64,000 nucleotides of DNA, taken from positions 49,422,581-49,486,580 of the forward strand of contig OX442314.1 in NCBI GenBank assembly GCA_949358305.1, in the 5' to 3' direction. A program made the translations under genes and the position numbers. The notes beneath the pieces are model-generated. The model did not search any database and was not told where the DNA came from. It worked only from the letters and a program-made list of their open reading frames with translations. Positions 23,042-33,811 of this stretch are shown here, piece after piece (position 1 is the first letter of the stretch; each line of letters begins with the position of its first letter). This stretch comes from Strigamia acuminata (lineage: Eukaryota; Arthropoda; Chilopoda; Geophilomorpha; Linotaeniidae).

Positions 23042-23629
23042 TTATTTATGATTATTAACGAAAGGAGCCGAGACAAATTCAATTCCAGGTATCATCATCA
23101 CTTTTGTAGTCAGTAATGAAAATTTACTCATATTTTCGTTCACCCCAATCAAATATTCAAGTTCCCTTTGCAAAGTTTCCCTCGTTTTTATCTTTTCGGT
23201 ATACAATTTTTCTTTTTTCAACCAATCTCTTGCGACTTCTTGAAACACTTCCTCGTCGGTCCGAACTGCGCCCCTTTTGCTGTCTCGATTCGCTTTCGCA
23301 TTCTTCATGCGTTTCACTCTCTGATGTTCGTTAATCGCTTTGGCTGCCACATTGGCGGCTCCACGAGTAGTTCTCCGCACTCCTACATTGTTTTGTACCA
23401 CGTTTTGTTCGATTGGTGTATCGGTGGCGGTTGTGATCACTGTTTGTTCAGGATTCTCATCTTTTACCCACACTAAAAGAAATTTTTGTTTGTTTTCGTC
23501 CGCGTAAAAATCTTCTTCTCGAAGAGCCGGTGCGTTGTTCTCGTTTCCATCGTGTAATTCATTCACTTCTGGATTCATCGAGTGTGCTGCTGGAACTGTC
23601 AAGAGGTTACTGTTAAAATTTTCCGTCAT
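23042..23629 (-). CDS. Unrecognised basic and coiled-coil protein, 195 aa
   Basis: Intronless frame with an acidic N-terminal third, then a basic segment (residues about 95-120, EHQRVKRMKNAKANRDSKRG) and a charged helix with leucines near residues 134-165 (WLKKEKLY...ETLQRELEYL). The arrangement resembles a degenerate bZIP protein, loosely C/EBP-like, but the N-x7-R signature of the basic region is not properly conserved. A TATA-like TTATATAAAT lies only about 5 bases above the ATG, so a downstream ATG may be used. The family is uncertain. Confidence 0.4.
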   Translation of the reverse strand: MTENFNSNLLTVPAAHSMNPEVNELHDGNENNAPALREEDFYADENKQKFLLVWVKDENPEQTVITTATDTPIEQNVVQNNVGVRRTTRGAANVAAKAINEHQRVKRMKNAKANRDSKRGAVRTDEEVFQEVARDWLKKEKLYTEKIKTRETLQRELEYLIGVNENMSKFSLLTTKVMMIPGIEFVSAPFVNNHK

Positions 23630-24149
23630 TGGTCATTTATATAACCCGAAATAAATACGTTCGTAAAACGTTGCTCAAACGATTTAAATTTTTTTGAAAA
23701 ACAAAAAAATCAGTTAAATTTCTTCAAAGAAAAATAGATTTAACAGTAAATCGCAGAAAAATGAATATTTCATTAAAAAAATCTCGGCAATATGAATTTT
23801 TTAAATAGAAAAAAAATTGGAAAAAATAATGATATTTGATAAATCTTGTAAGAAAGAATCTTTCTGTCCTCAGCCAGCAGCCACATACAGGACGAATCCT
23901 CCAACGATGTAAAACTTAAACTTATTTACAATTATGTTTATAATTACTCTTGTAATTGACAACTTTGGAATAGTCATTGGAAAAGACAATTTTTATTTCT
24001 GTTGGTCTTATTTACATTTTTTTTCTCATATTTTTCAATTCCTTATTTTGGACCACGAAGAAATGTACACAGAAATACACACTCTATTGTTATTGAAATT
24101 TTGCAGTTAAAATTGTTAAAAATTCTTACTATCGCTTCTTCAAACACAA

Positions 24150-24372
24150 GAATCCGTACTTGGATTTAAGTTATCCGTGACTTCCGTAGTTTCATTCGAA
24201 AATACATTCTCGTCATTCGGTTCTGGAAGATCGTAAATTTACTCGTCGGATTGTCGCACGTGTATTCATTCCGTGTTGGTGGAATGAACAAACGTGCGAC
24301 AACTCTACGAGGAAAAACGATCCTCCAGAACCGAATGAAGTCACGAATAATTTAAATCTAAGTACGGACGAC
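24150..24372. repeat. Imperfect inverted repeat, arms about 105 bp
   Basis: TCCGTACTTGGATTTAAGTT (left) pairs with AATTTAAATCTAAGTACGGA (right). Inner blocks CATTCGGTTCTGGAAGATCG and TTGTCGCACGT also pair, with a GTGTTGGTGG-type loop near 24275. It is a MITE-like hairpin without coding content. Confidence 0.7.
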
Positions 24373-24955
24373 TTGCAATGTTATTCTGGTTTGGTTTCGG
24401 GGTTTATATACGTGTCCAAACTGTTGTTGATTCGTTCATTTGAACGTAATCGTTATGAAATCGTTACCGATTTTGTAATTGGCAATTTATTTCGATATTC
24501 ACGTATTTTTAACGTGTCGATAACGTTGTTTGTAGTGATTTGACGTATATTAAAAAAGATGTTGGTGTATATTCTTACCACGAGTCATTTTTGCACATAC
24601 TATCACAGTTTTGTGCCTCGACAGATCAGAATTCTGTCGTAAATGGATCATTTTTAATCCAAATCGGTAATATTTTTGTAAATTTTCTAACATTACTTTT
24701 GTTGTTTGGATTTCTGTTTAATTTTATTTAAATAAATTACTGTTTGTTTTTCGTTTTCCAAGTCGTTTAAAATCGGTTCTAATAAAGTTTTTAAGGTAGT
24801 TTTTCGAGTTCTTTTATTTCGTTCTACTTACAAGAAGATTCGTTCATTCGTTCATAAGATATTGTCGTTTTTCGTGTATTTTCGTTCTGACATCACTAAT
24901 TGTCCTACCCATTATTACTGTGTGTTATTTTCTGACATGATCTGTTATTTTCTAT
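24373..24955. other. Intergenic
   Basis: AT-rich, no gene seen. The last four bases (24956-24959, ACTT) form the target duplication of the gypsy element. Confidence 0.4.
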
Positions 24956-24959
24956 ACTT

Positions 24960-25779
24960 TGTCGCGTCCTACTTGGTATAGGTTTAAATAGCGCTAACGT
25001 GTAATACTTTACCTGTGATCAATTATGTAAATACCCAAATGAATACCAAATGTATGTAAATAAACAGGTAATTTATTCACCAGGCTTTATGCCTTTAAAA
25101 TACACTCAGTAATAATTCTAGAGTCGACGTGGTCAGCGTCGAACAAAGGATTTCTCAAGATGGCGTCGTCGATTCCGCGTGGTCGGCGGAACAAAGGCGG
25201 CGTCTCGAGTTGTCGTCAATTCGTCACGGATTCGTCTTCACGGACGCGGTGGAATGCTCTTTCGAGTCTTCTATCCGTGCCTGTTGTCTAGGGTTTGTTT
25301 AGCGTCGCAGAGGCCTCGTCTAGGAACTTTGGGGTTCCCTACAAAGCACTCGGACACTTACTTCGGCGAATAATCGTCTGGGCGATTATTCTGGGTGATT
25401 TCACAAGGGCTATTCTCGTGCTTTCGCAGGAATAGCTCGCAAGTGACTTCGTGAGAGTTACAGTTTGCACTTTACTCAGCGATCCTCGATCAATCCTAAC
25501 TTGTAGTTGAAGTTGGCCTGACGGTGAGGTAGTTGCTGTGTTCTTGGTGTCGTTTGTGTAAGTTCTGACTTTAGGCGGGAAACACAGCCTTTTATGCAGT
25601 GGGGTGAAGGGCCGGCGATCAACCAATGGGGGCTGACCATCAGCCGCTTCCTCCCCCTCGGGGCACACACCTGCCATGGGGAGGTGGAGCCAACTCGGGG
25701 GGGAACGACTCTTCAATCACAGTGACTCAGAGGACAAGCATCCGCCCTGGGGGGACACTTATCCAACTGGGTCACCACA
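24960..25779 (-). repeat. 3' LTR of gypsy element
   Basis: 820 bp, TG...CA, apparently identical to the 5' LTR. The minus strand carries GGTGAATAAATTACC, a likely poly(A) signal (AATAAA) near 25075. Confidence 0.95.
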
Positions 25780-25780
25780 C

Positions 25781-25793
25781 GTCCCTCCTCCAG
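25781..25793 (-). other. Polypurine tract
   Basis: The minus strand reads GGAGGAGGGAC directly before the 3' LTR, the expected plus-strand primer position. Confidence 0.75.
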
Positions 25794-25823
25794 CTTCGAT
25801 CTCGGATCGGAGCGATCTCAATT

Positions 25824-28800
25824 TTATCGCTCTCCTCTGCGAAGAGCCGGCAGCACTCCTCTGCATGGGCGGAGGATCACTGGTGGCACTGCCGGGGGCG
25901 GCGGTGGTAAATCCGGGGGCAGAGAGGTTGTCAGATCCGCAGGATTCTGTCGCTCGTTGATGAAGTACTGCGGGTGACCGCCGACCGGCTCGCCAATCAG
26001 TCCCGTACGTTCGTGGATCCAAATCCGGGTGGATGCCGGGAATCGGTCGGGAACGAGCCGGATCCTTCGTGACTCGGCGCTCGATCCGGGTTTCCGGTGG
26101 GCTCGCAAGATTCGGCGATGGAAGACGGCGTCCATGGTAGATCGGGCCTCTCTGTTCAGCCATTTGAGGACCGACTCGCCGTGATCATCGGAGTCAATGA
26201 TGCGTTGTCGCGTGAACTCCGACATCTGAAGGAAGGGGTATTCCACTCCCAGCCTCAAATAAAGCTGCGCTGCTGGGGGCGGCGGAGGCGATGGAGGAAG
26301 TGGAATCTCCATTGGACTCTCCAACGGTGGCGTAGCCGGCTCTGTTGTAAGAGCGGCCAGCTCTGCCGCTGGTGGCGAAGGAGAGGGCAGCGGAGGAGTT
26401 CGCGGTCCTCGGTTGGAGCGCTTCGGAATCAATTTGGGTCGATTCGCATACCGCTTCTCCTTTGGGAATACCGGCTTTGGGGTCGGTACGTATGGTTGGA
26501 CCGCCGCCTCTGGGGGGGCGGTCTCGATGGCCTGTGGGAGGCTCGCTGTCGTTCCCGGTATCTCCGGAGCCTCCCGAATTGTTCGCAACAAGGAAGGGTG
26601 GACTCCGGGGTTCCGGTAGCGGAATGCCAACGAACGCATCTTCGAAAACTGCAGGCCTGGGTTCTCCGTATTCCTGGCCAGGTCGAAGCGCAGCGAGGCG
26701 GGCTCAGGAGTCCATCCGGCCCATACCTGGTACAACGCCCGAGGAAGGTGAACTCCCTCACGGTCGACGATTGTCCAGGCCGCCATAGCCTGCCGACTGT
26801 CCAAGAAGACGCCCAGGGACAGCAGCTGGGCCATGACGTTCGTCACTGCCAAATTCAAACTGCTCCGATGGCAGGGGTGAGCGCGGTCCGGATTGCCACT
26901 GAATTGTTGTGACAGCGTCCGCATCTGTTCGATCGCCCAATTGATGTGGTGGGTTTGGGCGGCGTCGGCCTGTCGTATGGCCAACTCGGCAATCGCGGGG
27001 TTCTCGTATTCGGCCAGATATTCTTGTAGCTCGCTGAGTGGGGGATAGGCCGCTTCACGCCGGCATCGAGCGTCCATCTCTCGCTGGGCGTACCATCCGG
27101 CGTTGCGATAAGGTCGACACACTCGTGGCGTTGGGGGTGACGGTGGACGGCCCAGCCCGGGTAGATTATCGTATCTGACCCGCTTCGGAGCTGGATCCCC
27201 CACCGGAATCATCCGGGGAGGGGTCCAAGCGGTCACGGCTGGGTTTGTACCCTCGAGGAGTGGCGGCCATCGCGATTGCACTTGTGGGGGCACAAGCGCG
27301 GTGGGCACAGCCGGTGTTGAGCCCGACGGCCGGTTGGCCGCGTATCCTCGGAAGGCGTTCTTCAATGCTACGGCCAGATCCTGTTTTGTAACCGGCCCAT
27401 CTTTGTCCGACTCATCTGGGGACATTTGCTCTTCCGTCAACTCTCCCAAATCAATCTCTGCTTGGCGCCTGGACGGTCCAGCCGTGGGTCCGAGACTCTG
27501 GGGTTCGGACCGTTTCGCGGCGGCCATCTCTCGCTCCTTCTCTAATCCCTTAGCTATCAGGGATTGTGCTCGCAACTTCTGACGTACTTTGCGCTTTCGA
27601 TTCCTCCGGGTGCTGGCTGCGACGGATCTTCGTTGGGCCGTCCTCTGGGGGACGTCCGTCGGAGAATTCGGTCTCTGGTGTGATGAGACGGTTCGTCGCG
27701 ACGAGGATTGATCTGACGACTGTGTGGTAATCGCCATGAACAACGAGGATCTTTTCTTTCCTCGATCTTGGTGTGTCTCGGTCCTCGCAGCCCAGTGGGC
27801 GGAAGATTCGACTGTTCGCTCAGCCCGCGCGTCGTCTGGCGAGGCAGGCTCGAGCGTTACTACTCGGCGACACTCCGAGCGCACGACAACTCGAGTTCGG
27901 GAACTGGAGCTGCTCGAGCGGCTGCGGTAGTCGCGGCTCGTTGACGGGCCGGCCTCTATTGGGGAGACGGCCTGTCTTCTTCGTGCGGGTCCGCGTGGGG
28001 CGGACTCCGCCGGACGCTTCGATCTTCTGTGATGGCGGCGACTTCCCAGGATACCAGCGTGGTATAACTGCCACATCTCAGACTGCGTGGCCGTAAAATT
28101 CGCCGGCGGTATCCATCTGGGTGTCAGATGATCTTCTTCGATGTCGCGAAGCCATCTACGGATTTCTTCGGGGGAGAAACCGTTTCTCTCGAGAACTCGG
28201 GTTACTCCGTGAGTCTCGGTGCGCTTTAAGCGTTTGATCTCGTCGTCCACTATTCTCTGGCGGGCTGCCAAGGTCGGGGCCTCGCTCCACCTATGGGAGG
28301 TGTGCAGCTCGGCCACCGTGCCTGGGTAAGCCTCTTCCAGGTACCCGGAGTAAACGGGGCTCGGCGGATCCGCATCGGGTGGGATCCGCGGCCCCACTCG
28401 CTCCCTCATCTCCTTCGTCATGCACTCGACCAGCGTTTTTGATCGCTCGAATTTTTCCTCGAGGGTCCTGGAATACATCAATCGGATTTTCCAGGCGCTG
28501 GTCTCTGCAGGATAGGCCTGCCGCAGGTAAATCGGCAGGGCTCCGCGAAAGATGTTGTTGGCGGTTGACGCCGTCGGAGGCAGGGCGTCCCACGATTCTA
28601 GCGGGTCGACCTGAATAATTTTAGATCACAAGATTAATATAATAAATCCCAGTTAACGATGGGGATCAGAAATATGCTCAAGATCGACGGTGGCAGCAAC
28701 TCCTTTCTTTTGTTGCGGCCGTCGGTCTTATTTTCTTGTTTCGCAGTTCTGCGATGATCTCCGCCGTCGTAGCGCTGATCCAACACTACTTTTGAACTCA

Positions 28801-29288
28801 GGTGATCCGCTTTTTTGGAAGGGGTCGCAGGCAAAACCGATCGTTAAATTTTAATTTCTTACGTTAAACTTTTTTATTTTAACTCTAATCGTATTTTAAT
28901 TTATTACGATGTTTAAATTTAAAAGAAAGAAAACCTTTAGTTTTGGTTTTGGTTTGCCACGACGCCATTCCGCGAACACTTCCTTTGTTCTAGTTTTTTG
29001 GCGGCCTTGACTCCGAGGTGAATCTGGGTCCACTCTCGGGTTTTTAGCCAGCCTTAAATCAACAATAAAACAGAAAGAAATATATCAGTCACAAGTCACG
29101 CTCCAATCTGGGTTGGATGCAACAGATTCAAAGAATTATGTGATTTCTCTGGGGAAATCACACTAATTTACCTGCAACGGCGGTTGTTCGTCCCAATTCT
29201 CATCTTCTTCTGCATTTACGATTAGGCCGTCGCTCTCGTCTCTCGACGATGCGCTCGGCTCTAATCGTGGGTTGCGTCGATCGGCCAT
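25824..29288 (-). CDS. Third ORF of gypsy element, two exons, unknown function
   Basis: Predicted exons 29172-29288 (39 codons, ATG start, donor CAG/GTAAAT) and 25824-28610 (acceptor TTATTCAG), joined in phase to about 967 aa; the intron is 561 bp. It occupies the env position, but no signal peptide, transmembrane segment or furin-like site is visible. Instead there is an acidic N-terminus, a helical region, a long Arg/Ser-rich stretch (about residues 190-360), and proline-rich tails around a helical block rich in Ala/Leu. The basic composition suggests nucleic-acid binding or a structural role. Splicing is inferred from the signals and the frame; without it, translation would have to start at an internal codon near 28478. 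Confidence 0.7.
28611..29171 (-). other. Predicted intron of third ORF
   Basis: GTAAAT donor and TTATTCAG acceptor, 561 bp, AT-rich compared with the flanking coding sequence, stops in all frames. This implies a spliced subgenomic transcript. Confidence 0.6.
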
Positions 29289-29668
29289 TTCAATTTAGGA
29301 AAATGAAGTTTTGTTTGAGAGGTCTTTGTCTTTCTCTTTGGGGGAGAAGCAAAAACACGTCTCGTCGTGTTAAAAACAGTCGGAAACTGGGCCTATCGAC
29401 GCTGAGAATTGTGGGTCTCGAACGCGTCTCGTATTTTGCGAGATCCGCCGTGCTGGCAATGACGCTACGGGGTCGACCGCGTGGTTTCGTTGTCACGTGG
29501 TCGCCCGCTACGTCATAACTTCTCGTCTGTTAGTGGTGACTGCGACAATTCGTTGCGAAGTTTGGATTTAGCTAATTTTTCGCGTCTCAACATGTGCAGC
29601 AGCTCTCGTAAGTAAATCTTTTTATTTTACAAGGCCTCCGCTCCATGTTATCACATTTTCTTTTATTT

Positions 29669-32600
29669 TTAGTTCTTCCCCACGACTTTGCCGTCCCGAA
29701 TGAACGGATTATTGCTTCGTCGTGGTCGAAGGTTGATTTTCGACGTGCTCGTAGATCGTGACTCTACTTGCTCGTTCATCTCCGATGTGTTGGCATTTTT
29801 CTCATTACTAATTTTTTTATTTTCCATTTCAGAAGTACTTTCTTCTGCTTCCTCCCTCTCCGAAATTGCTTGCTCCGGCTGTGCTGGAGCCTCGTCGGCC
29901 GGAGATTCGGCGTCGAAGAATTCATCCTCGTCCTCCGCTATATTTTCAGCTTCATTTGTTTTTTGGAACGTGTCGACCACGGTGCCCCCTTGGCCGCTGT
30001 GTGTCTGACCTTCCAGCCAGATTTCTTGGGGAAACTCTGGCAGATATGGCCTTAAATCTCGGCCATGTATCGACTGAAAATTTTTGTTGTCCTCTAAGCG
30101 GCGTAGTTGGTATGCGTTGCCGCCGTGTTCGGCCACAATTACATAGGGACCGTCCCTCTTGTCGGCTAAACCTGCGGCGATGCCCCTCGCTGCATTGGAC
30201 AACGTGTGTGCCTCCTTCCACACTAGATCATTCACTTTAAAGTTCGCGAAAGCGAGATCGCCTTCTTTATCTGCGATTCTTTCTCTCATGTTGAAAATAT
30301 GCGCCATCATATGCTGGTATGTGTCGGATATAGTCTGTTCCAACCGGCACACGTACTCGTGTGGGCTCGATGGGTCTAATACGTTAACAGCTTCGGCAAC
30401 GCGTGGGTCCCATGGCATCCTTAATTCGCGGGCGAAGTTGAGGTACGCCGGTGAGAATTCGCGTGTTCTTGACACGGTTGAGCGAATGCTGAAAGCGATT
30501 TCTCGCAGGTATTCGTCCCATCGATTGTGAATATCGGTGAATACTGTCAGCGCATATTTTATGTCTTTATTTAATCTCTCGACTGGGTTTGTCTGAGGAT
30601 TATACGTGGAGGTGTTTGATGCATCCATTTTAAATTTTCTACAGAAGTCCTTATATATTCTCGATCGGAATTGGGGGCCGTTATCCGAAATGAGTTTTCT
30701 GGGAAACCCAAATCGCATTGCCACGTCGTAAAGGCACTCGACTATGTTTTCAGCCGAGGGCTTCGCGAGGGCGTACAGCTCCGGCCATCGGGTGGCCACG
30801 TCCATAATTACGAGAATATACATGTTCTTGTTTCCCGTTGTGGGCTTGGGGCCCATCAAGTCTATGCTTAAGCAGTCAAACGGTGCGTAGGGTCCGAGAG
30901 ACATGGCGTTTCTGGCCACTTTATCTCGCGGTCTGCACGCTTGGCACCGGGGGCAGTGTCGGATAAATTTCGTTATCTTTTGCCGCGCGCCCGGCCAGAA
31001 GAAAAGTTGTTTTACTCGATAAAGGGTCCTCGCCACGCCAGAATGGCTGGCGAGCGGGTGTCCGTGCATCAGCCACAACAGTCGGGTGTGCAGCGATGCC
31101 GGCACGACCACTTTAACCGAGTTTCCCGCTCCGCTGAGGTCATCTTGAAACGTCGGGTGGTATTTTACCAGGAGTTCATCATCTATGAGGTAGCTTGTTG
31201 CTTCTTTGACGAACTGTTTCCGGCGGTGTGGGTTTGTCATCCCTTCCGGAAATTCGCCGTTCAGCAAATATTGCGTTATAATTTGACATTTTGTGTCTGC
31301 TGCCTGGTGTTCGACGAACTCACGTCTCGTGGGTGGAGCGTATTGTGTTTTTTCTTCAATTTTTGCTGTGAAGGCGCGTAGTAGTGTTTTGTGGGTTTCT
31401 CCGGGGGGCGGAGATTGAATTTCGGATGTTGAATTGTTTGTCCCAGCTGGCTGGTATGTTCGAGTCCAAAAACCACAAAACGTTCTATCTTCAGGCTCCA
31501 TCACTGGTAGCTCGTTCGCCTTTCGCAAACGCCATATTCTCCATGGAGTCGGGCAGTACAAGAGGTGGGTGTCGTCCTCGCCGTCGTCGTCTGGTCCCTG
31601 GGGGTCAGAGGCTGGGGCTCTCGAGAGGGCGTCGGCCACATGATTGTACTTCCCGGGGCGGTACGTAATTGTTATATCGCACGCCATTAACTCCAGTTGC
31701 CATCGTGCGAGTCGGCCGGAGGGTTCCTTGAGCTTCATCAACCAGCTTAGTGCCTGGTGATCTGTCTGAACCTCGAAGTTCGTGTACTCCAGATAGTCGC
31801 GAAATTTCCGAACTGCCCAAATTACGGCTAGGCATTCTAGTTCCGTTGCCGTATAATTTTTCTCCGCGCCCTGTATTTTTCTGCTTATAAACATACAGGG
31901 TACTTCTTGCGAGATTCCGTTGTACACGTGGGTCTGCAGAAGGGCTGCACCCAGTCCGATTTTACTCGCGTCGGTGTGCAACACGAACGGTCGGTTTAGG
32001 TCCGGCAATGGCATCTTTTCGACGTCAGCCAGCATTTGCTTGATAGTGCTAAATGCGGCCTCGCACTGGACCGTCCACTCAAACTCTTTATCCGTTCGTA
32101 AGAGATCCGTTATAGGCGCGGCCACTTCAGCCAGACCAGAGAGTAGTCGGCCGAAGAAATTGACCATGCCCATGAATCTCTGGACACCTTTTATATCTTC
32201 GGGGGCGGGGAATCCGTTTATTGCTTTGACTTTTTCGGGGTCAATCGCGATTCCCTCGACTCCTATTCGATATCCTAGGAAGGCAAGCTCTTTCCTGCAA
32301 AACTTGCTCTTCCCTGGATGGATGTGGAGTCCTGCCTTGGCTAGGCGAGAGACCACTCTATCGATGTGGTCTATATGTTCTTCGAATGTGTCCGACGTTA
32401 TTATGATGTCGTCGAGATACGCCCACACGAAGTCGTGCAGCATATCTCCCAACACGCTTTCGATCAGTTTCTGGAACGTGCTCGGGGCGTTTACAAGCCC
32501 GAACGGCATCACGTTGAACATTAGTCTTCCTATCGGGGAGTAGAAAGCCGTTTTCAGTTTGTCTTCGGGTTTTAGCTCCACTTGCCAATACCCCTTTGAC

Positions 32601-33811
32601 AGGTCCATGGTGGTTACCCACTTGAACGGGCTCAGTTCCCGGAGGATCGAGTCTATAGACGGCATCTGAATCGGGTCTATAACCGTTATCGCGTTCAGGG
32701 GGCGATAATCAATGCATAGTCGAGGTTCCGAGCCTGGACGCATCACCAGGACGATCCGCATGGCGTATTCGCCCAGGGCTTGCGTTACTATGCCCTTGTC
32801 GAGCATGTCTTGGCACATTTGCGTCACGATGTCTCTTTTCTGGGGGTTCATCCCCTTGTAAGGCACTCGAATCGGCTTGTCTGTGGTTAAGACTATTTCG
32901 TGTGTTGCTTCCGTCGTTCGACCAGGTGTCTTGGTCAGAATTCTTTCATGCTTTCGAAGCACTCGCCTTAGTAGCGATGCCTCGTTAACACGCAGTGCTG
33001 CCTCCTCGACCAGGGTGTCCACGACGTTACTCCTCTGTAATTCCAGAGTGAAGGCTGCGAAATCGTAATCTTGGACGAATTTTCGCAATCCTCTTCCGTA
33101 TTCCTCTTTGTCCTTGGCTTCGTCCAGTAATTTTTGGGGAACTACGGGGACTGACCGTTCTCCCTCGGGACTTATCCAGTTCCATGAACGGGTTATCGGG
33201 TTTGGCTGAATTTTCAGTTTCGCCATGATGTCCATCCCTAGGAGGAATACTTTGTCGTGGGATGGCAAGACTATGAAGGGGTGGGACAGGTTCCCCCCCG
33301 TCCAGTCGATCATGATGCGAACTACGCCCTTCGGCTTGACGTAGCCGTTGGCGGTGAGCAATTCTACGTTCGCGTTCACTTGTGCCACCTTCTTTCCAAT
33401 ATCCAAGTCTTTTACTATATCTTCGGATATGAATGAACGATCCGCTCCTGAATCCAGTAGACCGAACAATTTTTGGTTTTCTATCTCCACTGGCAGCATA
33501 CACAGAGTTTCGCAATGTGCTTTCGTGACATTGCAGTGAAATACGCGTAATGTCTGGGGCTCAACCTCCAGATTGAACGGAAGGTCCGTCCAATCCATGT
33601 CGACCTCCGGTTTCGTTCTCACTTGCATACTCGTTAACGTCACTTTTTCCTCCTTCTTCGGAACGATCTGTATGCGGTCTTTGATCTGTGCCTCTGCCAA
33701 GGCATGACCTGCGGGTCCAGTGTGATATTTCTTCTTTTTAATTTCCGCGGCTGGCGCAGACGAAGCTGAATTTATTTCGGCGACGCCTGCGCTTGGAAGT
33801 TTTTTGCCAGA
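29669..33811 (-). CDS. pol: Gypsy Pol: protease, RT, RNase H, integrase
   Basis: Enzymes for processing, cDNA synthesis and integration. The frame is open from 33811 and reached by -1 frameshift from gag; the first internal start is near 33700. Counting from 33700: aspartic protease LLDSGADRSF (about 81-90), RT with PFGLVNAPSTFQ and active-site YLDD (428-431), RNase H (LHTDASKIGLGAALLQ, about 590-610), integrase HHCC finger (about 870-920, HCPRCQAC) and DDE core (SIDLMG, SDNGPQF, then the glutamate in NPVERLNKD), and an acidic C-terminal tail. No stop or frame break was seen over 1343 codons. Confidence 0.95.
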   Translation of the reverse strand, partial: SGKKLPSAGVAEINSASSAPAAEIKKKKYHTGPAGHALAEAQIKDRIQIVPKKEEKVTLTSMQVRTKPEVDMDWTDLPFNLEVEPQTLRVFHCNVTKAHCETLCMLPVEIENQKLFGLLDSGADRSFISEDIVKDLDIGKKVAQVNANVELLTANGYVKPKGVVRIMIDWTGGNLSHPFIVLPSHDKVFLLGMDIMAKLKIQPNPITRSWNWISPEGERSVPVVPQKLLDEAKDKEEYGRGLRKFVQDYDFAAFTLELQRSNVVDTLVEEAALRVNEASLLRRVLRKHERILTKTPGRTTEATHEIVLTTDKPIRVPYKGMNPQKRDIVTQMCQDMLDKGIVTQALGEYAMRIVLVMRPGSEPRLCIDYRPLNAITVIDPIQMPSIDSILRELSPFKWVTTMDLSKGYWQVELKPEDKLKTAFYSPIGRLMFNVMPFGLVNAPSTFQKLIESVLGDMLHDFVWAYLDDIIITSDTFEEHIDHIDRVVSRLAKAGLHIHPGKSKFCRKELAFLGYRIGVEGIAIDPEKVKAINGFPAPEDIKGVQRFMGMVNFFGRLLSGLAEVAAPITDLLRTDKEFEWTVQCEAAFSTIKQMLADVEKMPLPDLNRPFVLHTDASKIGLGAALLQTHVYNGISQEVPCMFISRKIQGAEKNYTATELECLAVIWAVRKFRDYLEYTNFEVQTDHQALSWLMKLKEPSGRLARWQLELMACDITITYRPGKYNHVADALSRAPASDPQGPDDDGEDDTHLLYCPTPWRIWRLRKANELPVMEPEDRTFCGFWTRTYQPAGTNNSTSEIQSPPPGETHKTLLRAFTAKIEEKTQYAPPTRREFVEHQAADTKCQIITQYLLNGEFPEGMTNPHRRKQFVKEATSYLIDDELLVKYHPTFQDDLSGAGNSVKVVVPASLHTRLLWLMHGHPLASHSGVARTLYRVKQLFFWPGARQKITKFIRHCPRCQACRPRDKVARNAMSLGPYAPFDCLSIDLMGPKPTTGNKNMYILVIMDVATRWPELYALAKPSAENIVECLYDVAMRFGFPRKLISDNGPQFRSRIYKDFCRKFKMDASNTSTYNPQTNPVERLNKDIKYALTVFTDIHNRWDEYLREIAFSIRSTVSRTREFSPAYLNFARELRMPWDPRVAEAVNVLDPSSPHEYVCRLEQTISDTYQHMMAHIFNMRERIADKEGDLAFANFKVNDLVWKEAHTLSNAARGIAAGLADKRDGPYVIVAEHGGNAYQLRRLEDNKNFQSIHGRDLRPYLPEFPQEIWLEGQTHSGQGGTVVDTFQKTNEAENIAEDEDEFFDAESPADEAPAQPEQAISEREEAEESTSEMENKKISNEKNANTSEMNEQVESRSTSTSKINLRPRRSNNPFIRDGKVVGKN

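Noticed and set aside
23042-23629. Confident C/EBP-like bZIP factor
   Set aside because: The basic region lacks the N-x7-R spacing and the leucine heptads are poor, so only a tentative description is given.
25626-28618. Plus-strand ORFs of up to 271 codons across the gypsy third ORF
   Set aside because: Antisense shadows of GC-richer coding sequence, without domains.
25824-29288. Envelope gene of an errantivirus-type element
   Set aside because: No signal peptide, transmembrane segment or cleavage motif was seen despite the env position.
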